Under the pieces are notes generated by a model, which saw only the letters and a list, made by a program, of their open reading frames with translations, ran no database searches and had not been told where the DNA came from. From contig NZ_VLKF01000001.1 of the NCBI RefSeq assembly GCF_007994135.1, positions 2,232,001-2,296,000 on the forward strand: a stretch of DNA of 64,000 nucleotides. The letters are read 5' to 3'. Each line of letters opens with the position of its first letter. The stretch's first letter is position 1. The stretch comes from Modestobacter roseus (GTDB taxonomy: Bacteria; Actinomycetota; Actinomycetes; Mycobacteriales; Geodermatophilaceae). Shown one piece after another: positions 7,446 through 14,793 of the stretch. The translations under genes and the position numbers were made by a program.

Positions 7446-8426
7446 TCATCGGAAGCGCGCCGTGTCGGGTGTCTCGGCGACGCGCCAGTCGGCGCATGCG
7501 TTCATATCAAGCTGGTACGACAGCTTCGTGATGGCGGGAGGCAGCCCGTCCGCGAACGACGCTCTCGTCAGGCGCGGGAAGCTGTCGGCCACCCGGTACA
7601 GCGCCTCGTCGACAACGCGGAACGGAACACGGGCGTGCTCATCCGCGGCGGGTGTGTAGCCGCGCCGACTCAGCTTGGCAAGCAGCTCGGAGCGGGCCGC
7701 AGGATCGTCGGCCAGCGCCCCGGTGGCCGCGTGCACGAGGCCTGCCAGGGTGTTGGCCCCGAGCGCGTCCCGGCTTACCCGCAGACTGAACAGGTAGAGC
7801 TGCCCGGTCTCCGCATCCTCGAGCTGCTCGAGGCGCTCGATGTTGTGAACGACCGCACCCCCGCTTGACGTCGTCTTGACTTCCACGGACTGGGCTGGCC
7901 ACTGGAAGTCGTGCCGGGCTCCGTTTGATGCGTCCCATGCCTCGATGGCCTTCGATGAGACGCCGACCCACCGGACGAGGAACCAGAGCTCTCCGAACAG
8001 CCCGAGCGCGTCCGTGGCGGAGAGGCGGGAGGGGTCCACTCCCCAAAACCAGCGCCACTCGCTTAGCACAGACAGCAACTTCTCCCGCCGCGCATCGAGG
8101 TCTGCCTCCAACACCGCCCGAACCAGATCCGATGTAACAGCCGCGAACGTGTGCAGGACCGCCTGATCGAGACAGACGAAGTCGACATACGTAGCGTCGG
8201 GCAGCCCCATGATCCGGTGTCGTCCGACGCCTACGCCGAGGCCGTGCGTCTCGGCAGCGTTGAACGACGCACCGTCGGGAATCCGCACCAACAAGTGCGG
8301 ACGTGCGCTGTGATCCCGCGCTACCCAGACCCCCGACTGACCCAACACCTGAATCGCCTGCAGTTCACGGCCGGACGCTGGAATGATGATCTCCCTCCAG
8401 CGGGATTGGAGCTCCTCTGGCGTCAC
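7446..8426 (-). CDS. PD-(D/E)XK family nuclease-like protein (DUF4420)
   Basis: This encodes 326 residues. The conserved block LGLFGELWFLVRW (residue about 145) followed by D-A-S-N-G-A-R-H-D-F and SVEVKTTSS (residue about 180) is the DUF4420 signature, with Asp and E-x-K of a PD-(D/E)XK nuclease centre. It is the likely DNA-cutting subunit of the operon. ATG 8426 overlaps the stop of the Z1 helicase gene by 4 bp (ATGA), so the two are translationally coupled. All core residues are present, so it is probably active. Cleavage specificity cannot be read from sequence. Confidence 0.85.
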   Translation of the reverse strand: MTPEELQSRWREIIIPASGRELQAIQVLGQSGVWVARDHSARPHLLVRIPDGASFNAAETHGLGVGVGRHRIMGLPDATYVDFVCLDQAVLHTFAAVTSDLVRAVLEADLDARREKLLSVLSEWRWFWGVDPSRLSATDALGLFGELWFLVRWVGVSSKAIEAWDASNGARHDFQWPAQSVEVKTTSSGGAVVHNIERLEQLEDAETGQLYLFSLRVSRDALGANTLAGLVHAATGALADDPAARSELLAKLSRRGYTPAADEHARVPFRVVDEALYRVADSFPRLTRASFADGLPPAITKLSYQLDMNACADWRVAETPDTARFR

Positions 8427-11119
8427 AAGGTGCCCTTCGGCGGCGGCGCCGAGACGTATTCCACAGTGGCATTGCTCCGGCTCGCGGGGAATGAGACAGC
8501 ATAGGAAATGAGAGGAGCAACATTTTCCGGATTCGCAAACAGCCTAATCCGGTTCTTGGCATTGCCACCTGCTTCTGAAGCCGCGCTGATGGGATAGATG
8601 ACGAGGAGCCCCTCTGCGGGGTTCCGGTAGGCGCGGTAGGCCTCCGCTAGGGACGAAAACTTTCCATCGCGCACGTCTTCGTCTGCAGACTGGATATCCG
8701 CCTCCTCTAGGCCAAGCAGCTCGTCGTTCGGGGTCGTGATAACACCGAGCGAGGTCGGATCGTTCTTGAGGCGGCTGCGCGCGATCAACGGAACCTGCTT
8801 CATCCCACTGACCCCTAGATCCGTAGTCCACGCTGCACTTGTCCTCACCTGGCTGGCGCAAGCTAGCAGGACACGCCACCGCGTCAGCTCACCGTGCTCG
8901 AGCTGCTTGTCGATGTAATCGACCACCGAGCGAGGATCGATTGCAGTTTGCTGGATGACACGAAAGTTGCTCAAGAAGGCGATGACCAGTCTCGGATCGA
9001 CGCCAGACCATGAAGGTTTACCCGATTCGAACGCCTCAGGTTGCCCAAGCGCACGGAAAAGATCTGCGGCGACACCAACGTTGATCTGCAGGTCGTCCGT
9101 TGGCCGCTCTGGGAAGCGAAGCGCCTGGACCCTCTGTCCGGCGAAGTTTGCGCTGACCTCTTCGGCCGCACGCATCTTGCTTTTCTGCGTCACTGCCATC
9201 TGAGGATGGGTCCGAACTTTCGGCACAAACTCCGTTGGCGTAAGTCGTTCGTGTTCATACCGGGCGATTTGCTTGCGCAGTTCCTCCTCGGCCGTGGCCA
9301 GATCGTGAAAGCAGGAGACGAGCAGTTCCGTGCTGTAGAGCCGCGTCAGATCCACGTAACGTCCGCGGTACCCGAACCATCGTCCCATCTGCATCAACGT
9401 GTCGTAGTAAAGCGTCTCGCGAACATAGTAGGAAACGAGGAGACCCTCAATCGTTACGCCCCGGCTCAGCTTATTGCCGCCGATCAGTACGGCTTTGAGG
9501 GTCGGTTCGGCATCGAAATCGATGGTGTCAGGCCAATCCGAATTCAGCACCCTGACTACTATTCCACTCCGAAGAAGACGATCGACATAAGGCTCGATCG
9601 TCTCAAATGGCACTTCGCGCGCGAGATCCACACTGGCTGAGAGCGGCCTGAAACGGGTATCCCACCGATCCCGGAGTCGGGGACGGTACTCGGCCGCTTC
9701 ATACAGCCACCGTTGTCGGATGTAAGCCAACTCAGCGGCCACGTCGGGGGCTAGGTCGTTCTGGAGCGCCCGACGCATGTCTGTGTGCACGAGCATCGTG
9801 CACGGCTCGTCCTTGCCGGAGCGCTCAAGCCAGGCAGCCGACGCGAGGACATAGTCGACGAGCGCCTGCTTGAGGCTGGGCGGGATCGCGGGAACGAATC
9901 CCTGACGCTGCCTGGGAGGCGGCACGACCATGTCAACCTCGTGATCGGGCACGAATTCGACGACATCGAGACCGTCGTGGCTGCTGGTATCGGGATCGCC
10001 TGGTAACCGATCGCGACCGAAGAGCGTCGCAGCGCCCACATAGACGTCGCCAGGGGGCGGCGGCAGCGAGATGATGAAGTGGCTCGGGAAGAGGTCATTA
10101 CCTCCCTCCCTGTCGACAGCAGATGGGTCGATGAGGACGTTCGCAAAGGGTGTCGCCGTGTACGCCACGTATGAGCAGCGCACGAAGTTGCGGAGCAGCT
10201 TGCGAATCTCGAGATTGATGGCACTGGGGTCGAGCTCATCCTCGCTCAGCACGTCCCCGTCGAAATCAGCGCCGCCGACGAGGTCGACCTCATCGCGAGC
10301 CGACCGGTTGCCCCCTGTGTTCACGGACGCCTGATCCGCCTCGTCGTCGATCACGAGGACGGGGACGTGAGCGGGCACCCTCCCTTGCATCCATCCGTTC
10401 AATCGCTCGAGTCGCGTCTTGTTTTTCTTGACAACGAAGATGACTTGTTCATTGCCCTGAAGGATGGCCGCGTTCACACCGCGAGGTTCGAAATCGCCCC
10501 ATATTTCACCGCCGGTCATCCACTGCCAGCGCTTCCCAGCCTCGGGCTCACCGACCCCGGGGACGTTCTCTCGCCCCAGATCCCGCTCCAGTCGTCGCTG
10601 CGTCTGCTGACGTAGTGAGTTATGCAGCCCCGACAATACGATGACTATCTTGTAACCTGCATCAGCAGATTTGGCAATGAGCGCTGAGAAGTTCTGGGTC
10701 TTACCGCTCTGGACGTGGCCGACGACTAGGCCGCGGATCGCAAAGCCCTCCGGGGAGCGCGGATCCTCTAGGTGACTCAACACCTTATTGCTGGCCCGGT
10801 CTAGGCTATCGAGCTCGAAATCCTTTCGACCAACCTCGTGCGCGAGATAGTCGCGCTGACGCCGCCAGTAGTAGCCCCGGGAGGGATCATATCCGTCAAA
10901 CCACTCCCGCGGCCCCCCCTCGGACAGCGCGCCTGGCTCTAAGACCTGGATGGTCGTAGAGGACTGCTGCTGATAATGGCGCCGGACAGCCTCATGATCG
11001 TCGCTTGGCACAAGAGGTCCTGCAGCAGCAAGAGCCTCTTCGAACGTTACCGAGTCACGAGTCATCAGGATCCGAACCAAGCGGAAGTGCCCCTCGATGC
11101 GTTCACCAACCGAGGTCAC
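8423..11119 (-). CDS. Z1-domain superfamily II helicase of a restriction-type defence operon
   Basis: This encodes 898 residues. The start is GTG 11119, because GGAGG lies exactly 6 nt upstream (11126-11130); ATG 11065 is the alternative. It overlaps the 3' end of the GHKL gene by 17 bp. Visible motor motifs: Walker A GHVQSGKT (residues 134-141), DDEAD (258-262), a motif III-like TATPF, NKLSRGVTIEG, and the arginine-finger region QMGRWFGYRGRY. The Z1 domain follows this core. Comparative genomics places Z1 helicases with MORC/MutL-like ATPases, PD-(D/E)XK nucleases and DNA methylases in restriction-modification-like systems. It likely translocates on DNA and couples recognition by the ATPase to the nuclease. 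Confidence 0.9.
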   Translation of the reverse strand: MTSVGERIEGHFRLVRILMTRDSVTFEEALAAAGPLVPSDDHEAVRRHYQQQSSTTIQVLEPGALSEGGPREWFDGYDPSRGYYWRRQRDYLAHEVGRKDFELDSLDRASNKVLSHLEDPRSPEGFAIRGLVVGHVQSGKTQNFSALIAKSADAGYKIVIVLSGLHNSLRQQTQRRLERDLGRENVPGVGEPEAGKRWQWMTGGEIWGDFEPRGVNAAILQGNEQVIFVVKKNKTRLERLNGWMQGRVPAHVPVLVIDDEADQASVNTGGNRSARDEVDLVGGADFDGDVLSEDELDPSAINLEIRKLLRNFVRCSYVAYTATPFANVLIDPSAVDREGGNDLFPSHFIISLPPPPGDVYVGAATLFGRDRLPGDPDTSSHDGLDVVEFVPDHEVDMVVPPPRQRQGFVPAIPPSLKQALVDYVLASAAWLERSGKDEPCTMLVHTDMRRALQNDLAPDVAAELAYIRQRWLYEAAEYRPRLRDRWDTRFRPLSASVDLAREVPFETIEPYVDRLLRSGIVVRVLNSDWPDTIDFDAEPTLKAVLIGGNKLSRGVTIEGLLVSYYVRETLYYDTLMQMGRWFGYRGRYVDLTRLYSTELLVSCFHDLATAEEELRKQIARYEHERLTPTEFVPKVRTHPQMAVTQKSKMRAAEEVSANFAGQRVQALRFPERPTDDLQINVGVAADLFRALGQPEAFESGKPSWSGVDPRLVIAFLSNFRVIQQTAIDPRSVVDYIDKQLEHGELTRWRVLLACASQVRTSAAWTTDLGVSGMKQVPLIARSRLKNDPTSLGVITTPNDELLGLEEADIQSADEDVRDGKFSSLAEAYRAYRNPAEGLLVIYPISAASEAGGNAKNRIRLFANPENVAPLISYAVSFPASRSNATVEYVSAPPPKGTL

Positions 11120-12536
11120 TTGCCACCTCCGGCGCGGTCCGACGCAGGCTGTCGACGATTCGTTGCAACGCTTCCTGCTCTCCCGCCGCTTGCGCGGCAG
11201 CCTCAATCGCTCGTCGAATGGGCGGTTCGATACTCGATCCAGTGGACCCGGCAGGCGTGGGGGCTGAAAGGACGTGATCCGTGTAGCGGGTAGTCGTGGC
11301 GGTGGCCGGGGGCGTCAAGCCAGACGCGGCCGGTGCTGGATGCGCCGGAAAGGCCGGTCGCGGAGTCATCGGGGAAGCGCCAGTCCGGCCGGTAGGCCGG
11401 GTCTCGTTCCCCTTGCGATATCGCTGGGAGGCGATCCGCGCCACCTGGTTCACGACGGGTTCAATGTCATCCCGAAAATCCGTCGGCAGCTTGACGATCG
11501 CCTTGGAGATGTTTATTCCAAAGGCAGAGTCCAAGTTCGGGGAGAAATCGAGTGCGACACGGGCGAGCTTGCTGTGCTCGTCGATCGTGCGGATTCGACT
11601 CCAGCCACCCCACTGGATCAGCCTGTTCGCACGATAGATGTAGAGACCCTGCTGCCGATTCCACTTGAGAGGGCCAGACGCCCGCTGCCAAGCGGAGGCA
11701 TCTGAGAACTCACCCTTGTCCGGGAGGACGAATGGCCGAACGTGCACAATTCCCATGCCCTCGTCCGAGGCGACGCGGAAATCATGCTCGGGCAGTGCGG
11801 TCGTTCCCGACTCGTTCCGACAGAACGGATCCCAAGGGTCGACCGCGGCACCGTTCACGTGGATCTCCACCTTGTGGCCGCTCACCTCCCCCGCCAAGAA
11901 GCGGTGGAAGACCATCCCTAGGTGCTCGGCGATGGCCTCGGCCCGGTCGAGAAGCTTTCGACGTGCCCACCCACCCCAAGGATCCTTATAGTCCAAGATC
12001 CGGTCGAGATCTTCCCACAGGACCACCGTTCCTGTGGTCTCCTTTAGCGGCTCGACAAGGTGGCCCGGACGTTCGGCGGGGCCGACGATCAGGATTTCCC
12101 ACCGGTTCGTTCGCTCGATCTGGGCTAGGTCTAGGGCTCGGACCTCGATACGGGCTCGCGACAGGGCTCGTCGCGATGCGACAACGACACGGCGGCACTG
12201 CGAGGTGGAGGCGGTCTTCAGACCAAAGCCGAACTTTCCTAGGTCGTCGCTGTCGTAGTCCCGCATGGATCCGTAGCGCAGGGACTCGGTCAGGGTCGCC
12301 GTGTCCATGCCCCGGCCGTTGTCGGCGATCCGGATCCAGGAGTCCGTGCCATCGAAGTGCAGGTCGATAGACACCCTGCTGGCTCCATGCGACACACTGT
12401 TGTCCACGAGGTCCGCGACCGCCTGAGGCAGCTCGTAACCGATGTCGCGCAGGGACAGGATGGTTCGCGCCGCTGCCGGGACGACCTCCTCGACTCGCTG
12501 TCGACGAGCCGTGGCGGCCCCCGCTGCTCTCTCCAA
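11103..12536 (-). CDS. GHKL (MORC/MutL-like) ATPase of the defence operon
   Basis: This encodes 477 residues from TTG 12536, chosen because GGGAGG stands 6 nt upstream (12543-12548). No ATG or GTG lies between there and the conserved core; a GTG 33 nt upstream is the alternative. GHKL ATP-site boxes: N box LPQAVADLVDNS (Asp45-Asn46), G1 IADNGRGMD (Asp72), G2 GKFGFGLKTAS (about 100-110). A transducer-like region to about residue 350 is followed by a Pro/Ala/Thr-rich linker and a short C-terminal helix. By analogy to MutL and MORC it should dimerise on ATP binding and clamp DNA. It is the first gene of the four-gene operon. Confidence 0.9.
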   Translation of the reverse strand: MERAAGAATARRQRVEEVVPAAARTILSLRDIGYELPQAVADLVDNSVSHGASRVSIDLHFDGTDSWIRIADNGRGMDTATLTESLRYGSMRDYDSDDLGKFGFGLKTASTSQCRRVVVASRRALSRARIEVRALDLAQIERTNRWEILIVGPAERPGHLVEPLKETTGTVVLWEDLDRILDYKDPWGGWARRKLLDRAEAIAEHLGMVFHRFLAGEVSGHKVEIHVNGAAVDPWDPFCRNESGTTALPEHDFRVASDEGMGIVHVRPFVLPDKGEFSDASAWQRASGPLKWNRQQGLYIYRANRLIQWGGWSRIRTIDEHSKLARVALDFSPNLDSAFGINISKAIVKLPTDFRDDIEPVVNQVARIASQRYRKGNETRPTGRTGASPMTPRPAFPAHPAPAASGLTPPATATTTRYTDHVLSAPTPAGSTGSSIEPPIRRAIEAAAQAAGEQEALQRIVDSLRRTAPEVASDLGW

Positions 12537-12841
12537 GCCAGGCCTCCCTGCACACCGACGCGTTGACACAGACCATCCGCGGTCTAACGCAGCGTAGGCG
12601 GTACTCCGGAGAATCCGTGCGAGGTGACCCTCAACTGCTCCCAGCGGGGCCTTCGGACGGGCACTCGCCACTGAAGCGTGGCCGCCCCCTCACTACGTAG
12701 GCGCTGCGCCGACGCAGCACCCCAGCAAGGGAGGTTCCATGAGCGGCCGGTGATGGCAGTCCGCAGGCCGTTAACTGGACCCGGGGTGGGCGTGGCGGGA
12801 TAGCCGCTGGGTCGCCATGTAGAGCCACAACCGGACCCCAA

Positions 12842-12991
12842 CTTCCGGAACGGCAGCGTACGAGCGACGCCGACTTCGAGCTGCTTGCGCGGAATGCCTT
12901 CAAGGTGCTAGCCGCCCGCGGCCTGCGCGGCGGCGAGCTATATTCGTTCGGCCTGCAGACTCGACGCTTGTTCGACAGCTTGCTCGCCTGA
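12842..12991 (+). pseudogene. Remnant of a DUF2075-type helicase C-terminus
   Basis: The plus strand reads ERQRTSDADFELLARNAFKV then LAARGLRGGELYSFGLQTRR and ends LFDSLLA-stop. This resembles the DUF2075 (Schlafen-like DNA/RNA helicase) C-terminal pattern NtYkVLLTRGmrG...Y...T. Only about 50 codons survive and no start is present. It occupies part of the 512-bp space 12537-13048 between the GHKL ATPase and vsr. The rest (12537-12841) shows no coding pattern I can support, though it should contain the divergent promoters. Confidence 0.5.
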
Positions 12992-13048
12992 CCGAGTCCT
13001 ACTTCTGTCAATGCCGCCAACGGGTTGCCGTGCTAGGGGGGGTGAGCA

Positions 13049-13678
13049 GTGCAGTCCGGCTGCGACGGTCCGTCGGGCCCCCTTTTCATGCCCACCGTCG
13101 ACCCAGGGCCGCACCCGGGTGCATCGACGGACGAAATCCGCGCACGCATGTCCCGCTTGCGCCGACGGGACAACGCCCCCGAGATGGCCGTCCGGCGACT
13201 GCTGACAGCTGCTGGCCTTCGCTACCGGGTCACATACCGCATCCCCGGCCAGCGGCGGCGGACGATGGACATCGCGGTGCTCCGCTGCAAGCTGGCTGTC
13301 TACATCGACGGGTGCTTCTGGCACAGCTGCCCCGAGCACTTCCACCTGCCCAAGGCCAACGCGGACTGGTGGGTGCGCAAAATGGCGATGAACCGAGCCC
13401 GCGATGCGGCGAGCACAGCTCAGCTGGAGGCGCTCGGCTGGACGGTCTTGCGGTTCTGGGAGCACGAGCCGCCAGCCGAGGTGGCGTCGACCATCCTCGC
13501 CGCGGCGAGGTACCGGCCCAAGCACTCAGACGAGCAACTTGGCGAGCGTGTGCGTGCACTGCTCGACCCGGGTGGGTGTCTCCGGCACGGCCGAACTCGT
13601 GCTCAGCACCACCCCGGCGACGAGCTCGCCAGCTCGCGATCGGACGGCAGCCACACTGCAACCGACCCGGTCGTGTAG
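13049..13678 (+). CDS. vsr: Very short patch repair (Vsr) endonuclease with non-native C-terminal tail
   Basis: This encodes 209 residues from GTG 13049, behind a G-rich Shine-Dalgarno. Vsr hallmarks: MSRLRRRDNAPEMAVRRLL, GLRYRVTYRIPGQRRRTMDIAV (catalytic Asp), VYIDGCFWHSCPEHFHLPKAN (Cys/His zinc residues), WWVRKMAMNRARD and GWTVLRFWEHE. Vsr nicks T:G mismatches left by deamination of 5-methylcytosine, so it fits the adjacent cytosine methylase. Native Vsr homology ends near residue 155. From residue 160 the frame runs antisense through an IclR remnant, so about 50 residues are accidental read-through after a rearrangement. Confidence 0.88.
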   Translation: MQSGCDGPSGPLFMPTVDPGPHPGASTDEIRARMSRLRRRDNAPEMAVRRLLTAAGLRYRVTYRIPGQRRRTMDIAVLRCKLAVYIDGCFWHSCPEHFHLPKANADWWVRKMAMNRARDAASTAQLEALGWTVLRFWEHEPPAEVASTILAAARYRPKHSDEQLGERVRALLDPGGCLRHGRTRAQHHPGDELASSRSDGSHTATDPVV

Positions 13679-13765
13679 CTCGCCGCACTCCGCCGCCCAC
13701 CCGCGAGCCCGGATGTCCGCGAGGCAGGCATCGCGCTGGTCCGACTCGGTCACCGTCGCGCCGGG
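13526..13765 (-). pseudogene. IclR-family regulator remnant (C-terminal 80 aa)
   Basis: The minus strand encodes ACLADIRARGWAAECGELHD, then RVGCSVAAVRS and GELVAGVVLSTS, ending LAKLLV-stop. It aligns along its length with the C-terminal end of the intact IclR regulator at 20827-21555 (LDACLAEVRAADWA, GELHDGVGCAVAPVRS, GELVAGVVVSAR). The HTH and most of the ligand domain are missing. Its last 150 bp are antisense to the vsr 3' end. Confidence 0.8.
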
Positions 13766-14205
13766 GGTCGCCCACATCGCAGGGGGCAGTCGATCCGGTC
13801 CCGCACCCAGCCGTGGAAGGTGCTCAGGTGGTGCTCCGCAGGAACCAGCACGCCTCCGGCCGCGCACGCCCGCGAGCTCATCTCATCCCGCAGCTGCACT
13901 GGCACCAACGCGTTCGCCACCCGGTCGACGTCGGGCATATGCCGCAGGGTCGGAGCGCCGACCAGCGTCCCGTCCAGCCCGTACGACCGCGTGGTACGGA
14001 CACCGCAACGTCCGCTTGGTCTGCCCCGACTCCTCGGTGCACAGCAACGCGCCGCGGTGACGGCAAACATTGAGGAACGCCCGCAGCTCGCTCTCCCGAC
14101 CCCGGACCACCAGCACGCTCTCCCGGCTCACGCGGACTCGGCGGTGTAGTCCCCGCCGACGGCTTCTTCCACCACGCGGGACGACGTCCTGTGCCACCCG
14201 CGCCG
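13766..14205 (-). pseudogene. Rieske ring-hydroxylating oxygenase remnant, frameshifted and deleted
   Basis: Minus-strand pieces in three frames: VVEEAVGGDYTAESA; then SRESVLVVRGRESELRAFLN and a Rieske [2Fe-2S] site C-R-H-R-G...C-P-Y-H; then YGLDGTLVGAPTLRHMPDVD; finally HHLSTFHGWV, resembling the very end of such oxygenases. The catalytic iron domain is gone by internal deletion. The neighbouring IclR remnant probably regulated it. Both lie at the junction between the defence region and the UGSC operon. Confidence 0.8.
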
Positions 14206-14250
14206 GCTGCCTAGCGTCCCCGCCACCGGCACCGAGGCGAGGGAGCGGAC

Positions 14251-14793
14251 ATGGCTGTGGGCTTCGACCTGATGGACCCGACCGAGCAGGCCAAGGACGA
14301 CGGCACGGCGGTGCTGCTCGCCGAGCGGCCGGCCGACCTGCGGGGTAAGCGCCTGGTGCTGATGGACAACGGCAAGCACAACGCCCGCGAGCTGCTGGAG
14401 GCGGTCTTCGCGCTCGTCGAGCCGGAGCTAGCGCCGTCCGAGGTGATCTGGAAGACCGTCCCCGCCACCTGGCCCGCGCCCGACGAGACGCTCGACGCCA
14501 TCGCCGCGGAGTGCGACCTCGTCATCGAAGCGGTCGGCGATTAGGGCAGCTGCAGCGCGGCCAGTGTGGCCGACGTCATCCTGATGGAGAAGCGCGGAAT
14601 CCCGTCGGCAGCGATCTGCACCGACGCACTCAAGGCGAGCGCCGACGCCATGGCGCGCATCCAGGGCGCACCCGGCTACACGTTCGCCGTCGTCCCCCAC
14701 CCGGTGAGCAGCCTGGACGCCGACGGCATCGCCGAGCACGCCCGGCTGGCGGCACCGCAGGTCATGGCGATCCTGCGCGGGGAGGTCTCGTGA
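14251..14793 (+). CDS. UGSC-family selenoprotein with in-frame UAG at the selenocysteine position
   Basis: Read through the TAG at 14542-14544 this is a 180-residue protein. Before the TAG: ERPADLRGKRLVLMDNGKHN and AAECDLVIEAVGD. Immediately after: GSCSAASVADVILMEKRGIP, then AICTDAL and FAVVPHPVSSLD. This is the UGSC family, named for a U-G-S-C (or C-G-S-C) redox motif at exactly this place, so residue 98 would be selenocysteine paired with Cys101. Family members normally use UGA or a Cys codon. UAG decoded as selenocysteine is established in Geodermatophilus and Blastococcus. The start ATG 14251 follows GGGAG. The 3' end overlaps the next gene by 4 bp, as for a live gene. A nonsense pseudogene or a tRNA-suppressed site are the alternatives. 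The family function is unknown, presumably thiol/selenol redox chemistry. Confidence 0.85.
14558..14572 (+). promoter_or_regulatory. SECIS-like hairpin downstream of the UAG
   Basis: CGGCCA-GTG-TGGCCG forms a 6-bp perfect stem (or 5 bp with loop AGUGU). Its loop lies 20-22 nt after the UAG, within the 16-37 nt window of bacterial SECIS elements. A G stands first in the loop, as SelB recognition generally needs. No bulged U is evident. The structure is seen; the function is inferred. Confidence 0.5.

Noticed and set aside
13880..14197. Active Rieske protein of about 104 residues
   Set aside because: The Rieske motif is present, but the frame is entered and left by frameshifts and the catalytic domain is missing, so it is listed as a remnant.
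14542..14544. TAG as an ordinary nonsense mutation of a dead gene
   Set aside because: Position is exactly the selenocysteine of the family, both sides are otherwise undamaged, and the gene remains coupled to its partner; kept only as an alternative.
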